A stretch of 64,000 nt of DNA, taken from positions 31,337 to 95,336 of the forward strand of contig DATLFG010000089.1 of the NCBI GenBank assembly GCA_035524955.1. Reading direction: 5' to 3'. The DNA comes from CAMLFJ01 sp035524955. Its GTDB lineage: Bacteria; Methylomirabilota; Methylomirabilia; Rokubacteriales; CSP1-6. The notes beneath the pieces were generated by a model that was given only the letters and a program-made list of their open reading frames with translations, was not told where the DNA came from and did no database searches. Both the position numbers and the translations under genes were made by a program. This document shows, in pieces, positions 26,028 to 35,861 of this stretch (the first letter of the stretch is position 1; each line of letters begins with the position of its first letter).

Positions 26028-26959
26028 CGGCGCATCCGCGGGTCCAGGGTGTCGCGCAGCCCGTCGCCCAGGAGGTTGAGCGCGACGATGGCCAGCATGA
26101 GCGCGATGCCGGGAATGGTCGAGACGTGGGGGGCCATCACGATGAACGCCTGCCCCTCGGCGATCATCCGACCCCAGGCCGGCGTGGGCGGCGGCGGGCC
26201 GAGGCCCAGGAACGACAGCCCGGATTCGGTGATGATGGCGCCGGAGACGCGGAGCGCGCCCTGGACGATGATCGGGGACAGCACGTTGGGCAGCACGTGC
26301 TGGAAGATGATCGCGAGGCTGCCCACACCGGCCAGGCGGGCCGCCTCGATGTAGGGCTCCTCCTTCACCGCCAGGACGTCGCCGCGCGTCACCCGCGCGA
26401 AGGGGGCGATGAAGCCGACCGCCACCGCGACGATCACGTTGCGCACCCCGAAGCCCATCACCGCCATCATCGCGATCGCCAGGATGATGATCGGGAACGC
26501 GAAGAGCCCGTCCATGATCCGCATGATCACGATGTCCACGATCCCGCCGTAGTACCCGGAGATCAGCCCGAGGGTGACCCCGATGACCATGGCGAGCAGC
26601 ACCGCGACGATGCCGACCACCAGGGCCACGCGCGCCCCGTAGATGATCCGGCTCATGATGTCGCGGCCGAAGCTGTCGGTGCCCGCCCAGTGGGCCGCGG
26701 ACGGCCGCTCGAAGGGGGTGCCCACGCCCTGGGCGATCGGATCGTAGGGGGCGAGGACGGGGGCCAGGACCGCCATCGCGACGATCACGAGGAACACCGC
26801 GAGCCCGAACACCGCGCCGGGGTTTCGCGCGAACCGCCGCCACCAGCGGCGGACGCCCGCTCGCGCGCCCGGCGTCGCGGCGGAGGTGCCCACGGGAGCG
26901 GGAACGCCCAGGCCCTCGGCATCGAACGGGCGATCGCCGGCCCCGAGGGGTGACGCCAC
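26024..26959 (-). CDS. Peptide ABC transporter permease (DppC/OppC-like)
   Basis: Inner-membrane permease of 311 residues. An N-terminal cytoplasmic stretch (1-35) leads to the first helix (AVFGLAVFLVIVAMAVLAPV), a periplasmic segment with HWAGTDSFGRDIMSR, and five more helices. The coupling-helix EAA motif is EAARLAGVGSLAIIFQHVLPN. The C-terminal LGDGLRDTLDPRMR is typical of DppC. The GTG at 26959 shares its first base with the DppB-like TAG stop. Base composition and codon use are those of the surroundings. Confidence 0.92.
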   Translation of the reverse strand: MASPLGAGDRPFDAEGLGVPAPVGTSAATPGARAGVRRWWRRFARNPGAVFGLAVFLVIVAMAVLAPVLAPYDPIAQGVGTPFERPSAAHWAGTDSFGRDIMSRIIYGARVALVVGIVAVLLAMVIGVTLGLISGYYGGIVDIVIMRIMDGLFAFPIIILAIAMMAVMGFGVRNVIVAVAVGFIAPFARVTRGDVLAVKEEPYIEAARLAGVGSLAIIFQHVLPNVLSPIIVQGALRVSGAIITESGLSFLGLGPPPPTPAWGRMIAEGQAFIVMAPHVSTIPGIALMLAIVALNLLGDGLRDTLDPRMRR

Positions 26960-27903
26960 TAGGCCACCCGGATCCGGGGGTTGAGGAACGCGTATAGGAG
27001 ATCCACCAGCAGATTCACCACCACCACCGCGAAAACCCCGACCAGGATCGTGCCCTGCACGACCAGGTAGTCCCGGTTCAGGATGGCGCTCACGGAGAGC
27101 CGGCCCATGCCCGGGATCGCGAACACGGTCTCGGTCAGCACCGCGCCGCCCAGCAGGGTGCCGAACTGCAGCCCGATCACCGTCACTACCGGGATCAGCG
27201 CGTTTGCCAGCGCGTGCTTGTAGACGAGCGCCGCCTGGCGGACGCCGCGCGCCCGGGCGGCCTTGACGTAGTCCTGGTCGAGGACCTCGAGCAGGCTCGA
27301 GCGGATGATCCGGGCCACCAGCCCGGAGAAGAAGGTGCCGAGCGTCACCGCGGGCAGCACGAGGCGCCAGAGGCCCTGGGACAGATCCGTCCACGGGTGC
27401 ACGTAGCCCATCGCGGGAAACCACCCGAGATACACGCTGAAGATCCAGATCAGGAGAATGCCCTTCCAGAAGGAGGGCATCGAGTAGACGAAGATGGCGA
27501 AGCCCATCGACCCGTAGTCCCAGGCCGAGTCCTTCCGCATCGCGGCGATGAGGCCCGAGGGCACCGCGATGACGATGCCTACGATCACGCTCGCCACGAC
27601 CAGGGTCAGGGTGGGGACGAACGCGTCGAGCACCAGCGTGGAGACCCGCTCGTGATTGATGAAGGAGTCGCCGAGATCGCCCGCGAGGACGTTGCGGATC
27701 CAGAGGAGGTACTGGACGACGACGGAGCGGTCGAAGCCGAGCTCGCCGCGGAGGCGCTCGTAGGCCTCCTGGCTGAAATCGTCGCCGAGCCGCATCAGGA
27801 CGGGGTCGCCCGGGATCATCCGCATCAGGGCAAAGATGATCACCGAGACCGTGAAGAGCACGGCCAGGGTCTGCCCGAGACGAGAGAGGACGAATCGGAT
27901 CAT
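26959..27903 (-). CDS. Peptide ABC transporter permease (DppB/OppB-like)
   Basis: First gene of the transporter operon, 314 residues. The N-terminal helix (FVLSRLGQTLAVLFTVSVIIF) is followed by MRMIPGDPV, a DppB hallmark, a large periplasmic loop, and five further helices. The EAA coupling motif is YVKAARARGVRQAALVYKHALAN, and the protein ends LLYAFLNPRIRV. ATG 27903 is chosen over an in-frame start 37 codons upstream because the permease begins exactly here and GGAGAG lies eight bases before it. A good sigma-70 promoter is found about 95 bases upstream. Confidence 0.92.
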   Translation of the reverse strand: MIRFVLSRLGQTLAVLFTVSVIIFALMRMIPGDPVLMRLGDDFSQEAYERLRGELGFDRSVVVQYLLWIRNVLAGDLGDSFINHERVSTLVLDAFVPTLTLVVASVIVGIVIAVPSGLIAAMRKDSAWDYGSMGFAIFVYSMPSFWKGILLIWIFSVYLGWFPAMGYVHPWTDLSQGLWRLVLPAVTLGTFFSGLVARIIRSSLLEVLDQDYVKAARARGVRQAALVYKHALANALIPVVTVIGLQFGTLLGGAVLTETVFAIPGMGRLSVSAILNRDYLVVQGTILVGVFAVVVVNLLVDLLYAFLNPRIRVA

Positions 27904-27993
27904 GGGCTCTCCGGCCGATCCTGCCGAACCCCGAGCGGGCGCGCGGGCCGAGACACGTCCCTCGGGACGACATCGGCCCGCAATTGGGGTGCG

Positions 27994-28022
27994 AGTATAC
28001 TGCGCGTCCCGCACCCCCGCAA
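27994..28022 (-). promoter_or_regulatory. Sigma-70-type promoter of the transporter operon
   Basis: On the minus strand TTGCGG (28022-28017), a 17-base spacer and TATACT (27999-27994). Transcription would start near 27987, giving a leader of about 84 bases before the DppB-like ATG. The -10 sits in the palindrome AGTATACT. Confidence 0.65.
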
Positions 28023-28038
28023 GGCGGCGCGCGGGGAA

Positions 28039-28719
28039 CTACTTGTGGAAGACGAGCTGGAGCCGATAGAGGCCGAGGACGAGGTCGTCGGTGGCGCCGC
28101 GGCGGGCGAGGGCCTCGGCGCCGAGCAGGTCCCGGCAGGTACCCTCGACGGCGGGGGGGTCGATGCCTTCGACCAGCACGACCCAGCGCACCAGCGCGTC
28201 GGGGGTCGCGAGCAGCTTCTTCTCGTCGCCCCTGGCGGCGGTGCTGACCGCCGCGTCGCCCTCCAGCAGGTGGCTGGCCACGACGCCCGGGTGCGCGGCG
28301 GCGCCCGGCAGCGCGGTACCGGTGAGCCACGCCTGCAATTCCTCCTCGTGCCCGGCTCGGGGCCCCAGCTCGAGCGTCGCGATGGCCCCGCCCAGCCCCG
28401 GGCCCACGCTCGCCACCACGCGGCACGCGGTGCGCTTGTTGTTGCGCACCAGCGGCATCGTCCGGCGGGTCCAGGGCGTCGGGTCGCCGAGGCGCGCCAG
28501 GTAGGCCGGGCTCTGCAGCGTGTCGAGCGACTCGGTCTCGTAGAAGTAGAAGTACTTCGGCGGGCCGCCCAGCGTGACGTAGCGCCGGCAGCGGAGGAAT
28601 CCGGGCACCGCCACCCGCTCCGGGATGTGCTCGCGCAGGTGCCACTGGTCGAACTCGGCGTCCCCGCCCGGCGCCACGTCGTGCCAGAACGCGAGGACGC
28701 CCCTGCCCGCGATGGTCAT
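28039..28719 (-). CDS. Conserved protein, probable dimeric alpha/beta-barrel (ferredoxin-like) fold
   Basis: Protein of 226 residues with no signal or membrane segment. The N-terminal 110 (GVLAFWHDVAPGGDAEFDQWHLREHIPERVAVPGF, split here by name only as FDQWHLREHIPERV) have the EthD/heme-dioxygenase-like pattern of a strand, a 'W...H..E' helix and PGF..CRRY, followed by a second similar half (IATLELGPRAGHEEELQAWL). Two such repeats would make one barrel unit. Function unknown. ATG 28719 is favoured over a farther upstream start because TTGACG, 17 bases and TACCGT end seven bases before it, predicting a leaderless mRNA. It lies divergent to the BT1-type transporter. Confidence 0.6.
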   Translation of the reverse strand: MTIAGRGVLAFWHDVAPGGDAEFDQWHLREHIPERVAVPGFLRCRRYVTLGGPPKYFYFYETESLDTLQSPAYLARLGDPTPWTRRTMPLVRNNKRTACRVVASVGPGLGGAIATLELGPRAGHEEELQAWLTGTALPGAAAHPGVVASHLLEGDAAVSTAARGDEKKLLATPDALVRWVVLVEGIDPPAVEGTCRDLLGAEALARRGATDDLVLGLYRLQLVFHK

Positions 28720-28726
28720 GGCGCCG

Positions 28727-28755
28727 ACGGTAACGGGCCCGGGGCCCCGCGTCAA
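28727..28755 (-). promoter_or_regulatory. Sigma-70-type promoter with leaderless-type spacing
   Basis: Minus strand: TTGACG (28755-28750), 17-base spacer, TACCGT (28732-28727), then seven bases to the ATG at 28719. The predicted start of transcription falls on or one base from the A of ATG. Confidence 0.65.
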
Positions 28756-28779
28756 GGCTCCCGCGCGGTGGCAGTGCGC

Positions 28780-28785
28780 TAGACT
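28780..28785 (+). promoter_or_regulatory. -10 box TAGACT, leaderless-type spacing
   Basis: TAGACT ends seven bases before the ATG at 28793 of the transporter gene, with no Shine-Dalgarno between. Confidence 0.45.
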
Positions 28786-28792
28786 GGGCGGC

Positions 28793-30250
28793 ATGCCCGA
28801 GCCCGTCATGCCGGAGCCCGTGGAGACCGCGCGCGCCGCCGCGCCGGCCCGCGGCGCGGTCCTGCGCGGCCTCTTCGGGAGCGTGCGCCTGGCCTATCTC
28901 CCCGTGCTGGTCACCTACTTCTGCTACGGGGCGAGCGGGATCACGAGCATCGCGCTGCTGTACTTCCAGAAGGACACGCTCGGCATCACGCCCGCGGAGG
29001 CCGCGGCCATCGCGTTCTGGGTCGCCCTGCCGTGGAGCACCAAGATGGTGGCCGGCGTGGCCTCCGACGTGCACCCGCTCTTCGGCCGCCGCCGGGTCTC
29101 CTACCTGCTGCTGGGCGCCCTGCTGGCCGTCGCGGGCTACGGGTGGCTGGCCACCACCGCCTCGACCAAGAGCACCTACCTGGCCGCGATGGTGATCATC
29201 GCGGTGGGCTTCATGGTCCAGGACGTGGTGGCGGACGCCCTGACCGTGGAGCTGGCCCGGACCGACGAGGAAGTGAAGCAGATCCAGACGCTCGGCCGCA
29301 TGGCCCTGCTCGCGGGCACGATCAGCGTGGGCTACCTGAGCGGGTGGCTCGCGGGCGCGCTCGGCCCGCGTCCGGTCTTCGCGATCGCGCTGCTGCTCCC
29401 CGCGCTCGTGATGGCGGCGGCCTGGCAGATCCCGCGCGAGACCGCCCGCGTGATGGCGCCCGGGGAGCAGACGAATCCCCTGGGCGCGGGCAAGTCGCGG
29501 CTCGTGGTGCTGGTGGGGCTCGGCTACGCGGCGCTCGGCGTGGCGCTCGAGGCGCTGTCGGTGCCGTTCGGCCAGGAGATCATCCTGGTCGTCTCGGGCG
29601 GCCTCATCGTGATGCTGCTGCAGCGCGTGGGGATCTCCCGCGCGGTGGCGGTCGCCGCGTTCGCCATCTTCTGCTTCCGGGCGGTGCCGTCGGCGGGGCA
29701 GGGGTTCAGCTACTGGGCGATCGATCGGCTCGGCTTCGATCAGCAGTTCCTGGGCGTGCTCGCGCAGGTGGGCGCGATCCTGAGCCTCGTCGGCCTGATC
29801 GTGTTCCGGAAGCCGATCACCCGGCGCCCGGTGAGCGACACCCTCTTCTGGGTGACCATCGCGGGGGCGGTGCTCTACCTGCCCACCATCGGGCTGTTCT
29901 ACGGCATGAACGAGTGGTTCGGGGTGAGCCCGCGCACGTTCGCGTTCATCGACACCACGATCTCGGCGCCGCTCGCCCAGCTCAGCATGGTGCCGATGCT
30001 CGCGCTCATCGCGCGGACCGCGCCGCGCGGGGCCGAGGCCACCATGTTCGCGATCATGGCCTCCCTCATGAACCTCGCGCTGTCCGCCAGCGAGATCGGC
30101 ACGCGCTACCTCAACACCTTCTTCGGCGTCACCCAGGAGGACTACTCCAACCTGGGCCGCCTGCTCATCTGCGTGGGGGCGATCGGCCTGCTCCCGCTGC
30201 TCGCCCTGCTGCCCCTGCGGCGCGTCGAGGCGGAGTCGGAGATGGCGTGA
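28793..30250 (+). CDS. BT1/folate-biopterin-type MFS transporter
   Basis: Membrane transporter of 485 residues with 12 predicted helices. The first loop region LLYFQKDTLGITPAEAA, the helix WVALPWSTKMVAGVASD and GRRRVSYLLLGALLA match the folate-biopterin transporter (BT1) branch of the major facilitator superfamily, which includes pteridine and folate carriers. The substrate cannot be read from sequence. ATG 28793 is used; a -10 box lies seven bases upstream. The gene precedes the two-component pair by 16 bases and may be cotranscribed, though the kinase has its own weak promoter-like sequence. Confidence 0.8.
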   Translation: MPEPVMPEPVETARAAAPARGAVLRGLFGSVRLAYLPVLVTYFCYGASGITSIALLYFQKDTLGITPAEAAAIAFWVALPWSTKMVAGVASDVHPLFGRRRVSYLLLGALLAVAGYGWLATTASTKSTYLAAMVIIAVGFMVQDVVADALTVELARTDEEVKQIQTLGRMALLAGTISVGYLSGWLAGALGPRPVFAIALLLPALVMAAAWQIPRETARVMAPGEQTNPLGAGKSRLVVLVGLGYAALGVALEALSVPFGQEIILVVSGGLIVMLLQRVGISRAVAVAAFAIFCFRAVPSAGQGFSYWAIDRLGFDQQFLGVLAQVGAILSLVGLIVFRKPITRRPVSDTLFWVTIAGAVLYLPTIGLFYGMNEWFGVSPRTFAFIDTTISAPLAQLSMVPMLALIARTAPRGAEATMFAIMASLMNLALSASEIGTRYLNTFFGVTQEDYSNLGRLLICVGAIGLLPLLALLPLRRVEAESEMA

Positions 30251-30266
30251 TAGTGTGTCCCCCGTC

Positions 30267-31563
30267 ATGGCGGTGACCGCCCCCACGCGCGCGCCCTGGG
30301 CCGGGCTGTTCCGGCCGCTCGAGCGGGACGAGCGGCTGTTCGCGGTGCTCCTGGCCTTCGTGATGGTGGGCGGCCTCGCGACCCTCGGGCTCCTGCCGCT
30401 GCGCCCGCGTCACCGTGTCGACGTCTACGCCGTCGTCATCTGGTTCGGTCTCTACAAGGCGGGCATCTTCGCGCTGGTCACGGTGAGCCCGCGGGCCACC
30501 CGCCGGATCTTCATCGCCGCCCTCTGCATCGACCTCCTGCTCGTGTTCCTGCTGCTGTTCCTCACCGGCGGCGGCGACAGCCCGTTCGTCAACCTGTTCT
30601 TCCCGCTGGTCGCGGTCAACGCCTACTACTTCGGCCGCTGGGTCGGGCTGTTCCTCACCCTCGTGGCCGGGGTGCTCTACTGGGCCGCGGCCAGCCTGGC
30701 CCCGCCCGCGGCCGCGTGGACCGCGGTGGTCAACCTGATGGCCTTCGTCGGGCTGCCCGCGTTCGCGGTGGGCCACGTGGCCGACCGCGAGCGGCGCGCC
30801 CGCTCCGAGGTCGAGCGGCTCAACGCGGAGCTGACCGGGACGCTCACCCGCCTGCGGGCCGCCCAGGAAGAGCTGGTCGAGGCCGAGCGCATGGCCACGG
30901 TGGGCCGCCTGTCCCTGAAGGTCGCGCACGAGGTGCGCAACCCCATCGCGGCGATCGGGCTGAACGCGGAGCTGCTGGGCGACATGGTGCAGGGGCGGGT
31001 GAGCGAGGACGGCACGGAGGCCACCGCGCTCGTCGGCGCGATCCGCGACCAGGTGGCGGCCCTGGACGCGCTCACCGAGGAGTACCTGGCCTTCGCGCGC
31101 TTCCCGCGCCCCCAGTTCGAGGAGGACTCGGTCAACGATATGGTCAGCGCGGTCGCCGAGTTCGTCCGCCCGCTCGCCGCGCGCCAGGGCATCACGGTGA
31201 AGGTGGCGACCGATCCCGCGGTGCCGCCGATGGAGATCGACCGCACGCTGCTCCGCCAGGCGGTGCTGAACCTGGTGAAGAACGGGATGGAGGCGGTCGC
31301 CCAGGGCGGGGGCCTGACGCTCACCACCGCCTGCACGGGCGACGCGGTCGAGATCGCGATCTCGGACACCGGGGCCGGCATCTCGCCCGAGGTCGGCCGG
31401 CGGCTGTTCGAGCAGTTCTTCACCACCAAGCCGCAGGGCACGGGGCTCGGCCTGTCCATCTCGCGCCAGATCGTCGAGGAGCACGGCGGCAAGATCCGCT
31501 GGCACAGCGCGCCCGGCGCCGGCGCCACCTTCACCATGACCGTGCCCATCCAGAAGGCGGTCC

Positions 31564-31571
<8 letters not shown>
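30267..31571 (+). CDS. Membrane histidine kinase (NtrB/PilS-like)
   Basis: Sensor kinase of 434 residues. Residues 20-180 contain about six membrane helices; a short coiled coil (SEVERLNAELTGTLTRLRAAQEELVEAER) leads to HisKA with VAHEVRNPIAAIG (phospho-His about 222), N-box LNLVKNGMEAV, G1 SDTGAGIS, F-box FEQFFTTK and G2 GTGLGLS. Its partner is the sigma-54 activator encoded next, overlapping by eight bases. An ATG at 30267 and an in-frame GTG at 30255 are both possible; ATG is preferred. The membrane region most resembles PilS-type kinases, but no type IV pilus genes are adjacent. Confidence 0.9.
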
Positions 31572-32996
<1,425 letters not shown>

Positions 32997-33000
<4 letters not shown>

Positions 33001-33869
33001 GCGCCGGGGTCTTCGAGGCGCTCCGCTACGAGGTGGCGGACGGCGTCGCCACCGTCACCCTGAACCGGCCCGACAAGCTCAACGCGCTGAACCCCGTGAT
33101 GCTCGAGGAGCTGCTCGCCGTCCTCGAGCAGGCCGACGCGGACGACGGCGTGCGCGCGCTCATCGTCACCGGGGCCGGCCGCGCGTTCTGCGCGGGAGCC
33201 GATCTCTCCGGGGGCGGCAAGACCTTCGACCGCGTCGCCCGGGCCCGGGGCGAGCCGCCCGGCGCGCACCGGGACGGGGGCGGGCGCGTCACCCTGCGCA
33301 TCTTCGACATGAAGAAGCCGGTGATCGCCGCCATCAACGGCCCGGCGGTGGGATTCGGCGTCACCATGACCCTGCCGATGGACATCCGCATCGCCTCGAC
33401 CGCGGCGCGGATCGGCTTCGTGTTCGCGCGGCGCGGGGTGGTCCCGGAGGCGGCCAGCACCTGGTTCCTGCCCCGCCTGGTGGGCCCGAGCCAGGCCGCG
33501 GAGTGGATCTACACCGGGCGCGTCTTCCCGGCGGAGGAAGCGCTCGCGGGCCGGCTCGTGAGCCGGGTGGTCCCGCCCACGCTCCTCCTGCCGGTGGCGC
33601 GCGAGCTCGCGCGCGAGATCGCGCGGGAGACCTCCGCGATCTCGGTGGCGCTCGCGCGGCAGATGATGTGGCGGCTGCTGGGCGCCGATCACCCGATGGA
33701 GGCGCACCGCCTAGACTCGCGCTGCATGGACTGGACGGGCCGCTCGGCCGACGCCTACGAGGGGGTCACGTCGTTCCTGGAGAAGCGCCCGCCGCGGTTC
33801 ACCCAGCGGCCCAGCACCGACATGCCGCCCTTCTATCCCTGGTGGCGCGAGCGCCGCTTCGAGCCCTGA
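32997..33869 (+). CDS. Enoyl-CoA hydratase/isomerase (crotonase family)
   Basis: Protein of 290 residues with the crotonase fold. The acyl-CoA oxyanion hole is GRAFCAGADLSG (about 62-73) and INGPAVGFGVTM (about 115-126); a catalytic Glu is in GVVPEAASTW (about 147), while the other Glu usual in hydratases is not clear (the segment reads VGFGVTMTLPMDIRIAS). The C-terminal region has PPFYPWWRERRFEP, seen in several uncharacterised enoyl-CoA hydratases of actinobacteria and Rokubacteria-like genomes (from memory). Probably acts in fatty or aromatic acid beta-oxidation in the cytoplasm. GTG start at 32997 overlaps the regulator stop by four bases, so it may belong to the same transcript. Confidence 0.87.
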
Positions 33870-33882
33870 GCCGCCCGCGGCG

Positions 33883-35052
33883 GTGAGCGCCTCCTCGCGG
33901 TCGGCCACGGCGCTCCTGTGCCTGGTCGTCTTCGCCAGCACGGTGTGCGTCGGCGCGTTCGGCCCACTGCTGCCCGAGATCGCCCGGGCGCAGGGCCTCC
34001 CGGACTGGCAGCTCGGCGTCCTCGCCGGCTCCTTCGGCTTCGCGCGGATGGTGGGCGATCTACCGGCCGGCGCGCTCGCCACCCGGCGGCTCGCCACCAC
34101 GCTTCGCCTGGCGCCGGTCACGTTGCTCGCCGGGATGCTGCTGCTGGCCACCGCCGGGCCGTTCCCGGTGCTGGTGCTGGGCCGGCTCCTGACCGGCCTC
34201 GCCCACACCCTGGTGATGGTCGGCAGCCTCACCGCCGTCCTGCAGGATCAGCAGAGCCCGCGCGCCTCCATGCGCCTCAACACGCTCGAGTTCGCCGGCA
34301 TGCTCGGAGTCTTGGGCGGCCTCGCGCTGGTCGGCCTGCTCCCCGAGCGCTGGCCCTGGAACCTGGCCCTGCTGGCCGCCGCCGCACCCGTGGTGGTGTC
34401 GCTGGTCGGCACGGTCGTGCTGACCCGCATGTTCCCGGGCCACCTCGCCCCCGCGCCCCCCGACGCGGCCCGGGCGGCCGGCCCGGAGGGGACACCCGGG
34501 CGGGCCGCGGCGCTGCCGCCGATCGTCCGGCTCATGTTCGCGATGGGCGTGGTGATGGCGCTCGCCTGGTCGGCGGTAGGCCAGTTCGTGATCCCGCTGC
34601 GCGGGACGCGGGAATTCGGGCTCGACCGCGCCGGCATCTCCGGCCTGCTCTCGCTGGCCCAGCTGGTGGACCTGATCGTCCTCCTGCCGGTGGGCTGGCT
34701 GGCCGACCGCGTCGGGCGGGTGCCCGTGCTGACCGGGGTGGCGGTCACCCTGGGACTCGGGCTCTTCGCGGTGGGCCTCGGGTCGCTGCCGCTGCTCGTC
34801 GTCGGGTCCGCCCTCTTCGGCCTCGGGTTGGCGGGCTGGATGCTGCCGCTCGGGGTCATCCGCGAGCACACGGACGTCATCCGGCTCGGCTGGCGGACGG
34901 GCGTCTACCGAGTCGGCGTGGACGGGGCGATCTTCCTGGGCCCGCTGATCTGCGGGGTGCTCGGCCCGACCCACACCCCGATCTTCATCGCGCTGGTGGG
35001 AGTGGCCGCCTTCGCGATCGCGGTGAGGCTGGGGCGGGGATCGGGCCGCTAG
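33883..35052 (+). CDS. Major facilitator superfamily transporter
   Basis: Membrane protein of 389 residues with about 12 helices. The first loop has GFARMVGDLPAGALATR and the seventh-helix region DLIVLLPVGWLADRVGRVPVL, i.e. the MFS loop 2-3 and 8-9 motifs (G-x3-D-x-x-G-R). Most similar in feel to drug or small-solute exporters; substrate unknown. GTG start at 33883, 13 bases after the crotonase gene. It converges on the CDGSH gene: the two stop codons are read from the same CTAG at 35049-35052. Confidence 0.85.
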   Translation: MSASSRSATALLCLVVFASTVCVGAFGPLLPEIARAQGLPDWQLGVLAGSFGFARMVGDLPAGALATRRLATTLRLAPVTLLAGMLLLATAGPFPVLVLGRLLTGLAHTLVMVGSLTAVLQDQQSPRASMRLNTLEFAGMLGVLGGLALVGLLPERWPWNLALLAAAAPVVVSLVGTVVLTRMFPGHLAPAPPDAARAAGPEGTPGRAAALPPIVRLMFAMGVVMALAWSAVGQFVIPLRGTREFGLDRAGISGLLSLAQLVDLIVLLPVGWLADRVGRVPVLTGVAVTLGLGLFAVGLGSLPLLVVGSALFGLGLAGWMLPLGVIREHTDVIRLGWRTGVYRVGVDGAIFLGPLICGVLGPTHTPIFIALVGVAAFAIAVRLGRGSGR

Positions 35053-35234
35053 CCTTTGAACGCGACCTTCTTATGGTTGCCGTCGCAGAAGGGCTTGTTG
35101 GCCGAGCTGCCACAGCGGCAGAGGAAGATGTCGCCGCCCTTGCCGGGGATGGCGTTGCCTTGGCTGTCCTGCACCTCGCACTCGCCCTTCACCATCAGGG
35201 GGCCGTCGGTAATGACCTTCACGGTCACGGGCAT
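35049..35234 (-). CDS. CDGSH-type iron-sulfur protein
   Basis: Small protein of 61 residues with a single CDGSH domain: CRCGSSANKPFCDGNHKK provides the three Cys and one His that bind a labile 2Fe-2S cluster. Soluble and cytoplasmic; bacterial members are thought to handle redox or iron-sulfur transfer. The ATG at 35234 has a Shine-Dalgarno (GAGGTG) eight bases upstream. The gene is transcribed away from the HD-domain gene, with which it shares a 57-base divergent promoter region. Confidence 0.92.
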   Translation of the reverse strand: MPVTVKVITDGPLMVKGECEVQDSQGNAIPGKGGDIFLCRCGSSANKPFCDGNHKKVAFKG

Positions 35235-35273
35235 CGTGTCACCTCGTCGTCATGATCGAGCTACCGCGGGGCG

Positions 35274-35281
35274 AGTATACT
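35274..35281. promoter_or_regulatory. Palindromic -10 AGTATACT shared by divergent genes
   Basis: The sequence GAGTATACTC (35273-35282) is a perfect palindrome, so it reads TATACT on both strands. Rightward it ends 10 bases before the HD-protein ATG; leftward it lies 39 bases before the CDGSH ATG, which has a Shine-Dalgarno. Confidence 0.5.
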
Positions 35282-35291
35282 CCAGGTCGAC

Positions 35292-35861
35292 ATGGCGGCT
35301 TCCGGGATGACCGATCGCCTCCTCGATGCGATGGCCCGCTCCGCTGCGCGCCGGTACGGGAGCGAGCGCGTCTCCGAGCTGGCCCACGCGCTCCAGTGCG
35401 CCGAGCTGGCGCGGGAGGCGGGGGCGGACGAGGAGCTGACGCTGGCGTGCCTGCTCCACGACGTGGGCCGCTTCGCGGTGGACCAGGCGCTGATCTTCGA
35501 CCGCGTGGGCGGCGGGCGCGCGGTCGGCCGCGCCCGCGGCCATCACGAGATCGGGGCGGATCTCATCGCGCCCCACGTACCGGAGCGGGTGACCTGGCTG
35601 GTGCGCATGCACGCCGACGCCAAGCGCTATCTCTGCTCCACCGAGCCCGGCTACCACGCGACCCTGTCGCCCGCCTCCCGGCACACCATGACGCTGCAGG
35701 GAGGGCGCATGAGCCCCGAGGAGATCGCGCGCCACGCGGCGCATCCCTGGCTCGGCGACGCGCTGCGCCTGCGGCGGTGGGACGATCTGGCGAAGGTCGT
35801 CGGCAAGGAGACCGCGCCCCTCGCGGTCTGGGAGCCGCTGCTCCGATCCTACGTCCAGTGA
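35292..35861 (+). CDS. HD-domain protein, PhnZ-like
   Basis: Protein of 189 residues with the HD fold: His in AHALQCAELA, the HD pair in CLLHDVGRF, HH in ARGHHEIGAD and His/Asp in VRMHADAKRYLC. The motif 'H.DAKRYLC..EPGY...LSPAS..TM.LQGG' is that of the predicted HD phosphohydrolase family that includes PhnZ, a mixed-valence di-iron oxygenase cleaving hydroxylated aminoethylphosphonate. No PhnY or other phosphonate gene is adjacent, so a different substrate, or a plain phosphohydrolase activity, is possible. ATG start; a TATACT box 10 bases upstream implies a very short leader. The gene overlaps the thioesterase gene by four bases. Confidence 0.78.
   Translation: MAASGMTDRLLDAMARSAARRYGSERVSELAHALQCAELAREAGADEELTLACLLHDVGRFAVDQALIFDRVGGGRAVGRARGHHEIGADLIAPHVPERVTWLVRMHADAKRYLCSTEPGYHATLSPASRHTMTLQGGRMSPEEIARHAAHPWLGDALRLRRWDDLAKVVGKETAPLAVWEPLLRSYVQ

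Noticed and set aside
30241..30266. TAGTGT/GATAGT as a leaderless-type -10 before the NtrB-like kinase
   Set aside because: It fits poorly, its distance to the ATG is at the limit, and an in-frame GTG overlaps it; the kinase may be read from the upstream transporter promoter.
26024..30286. Open frame of over 1400 codons on the minus strand spanning several genes
   Set aside because: Only its last 311 codons (DppC-like permease) carry real motifs; the upstream part is antisense or out-of-frame to the BT1 transporter and other genes.
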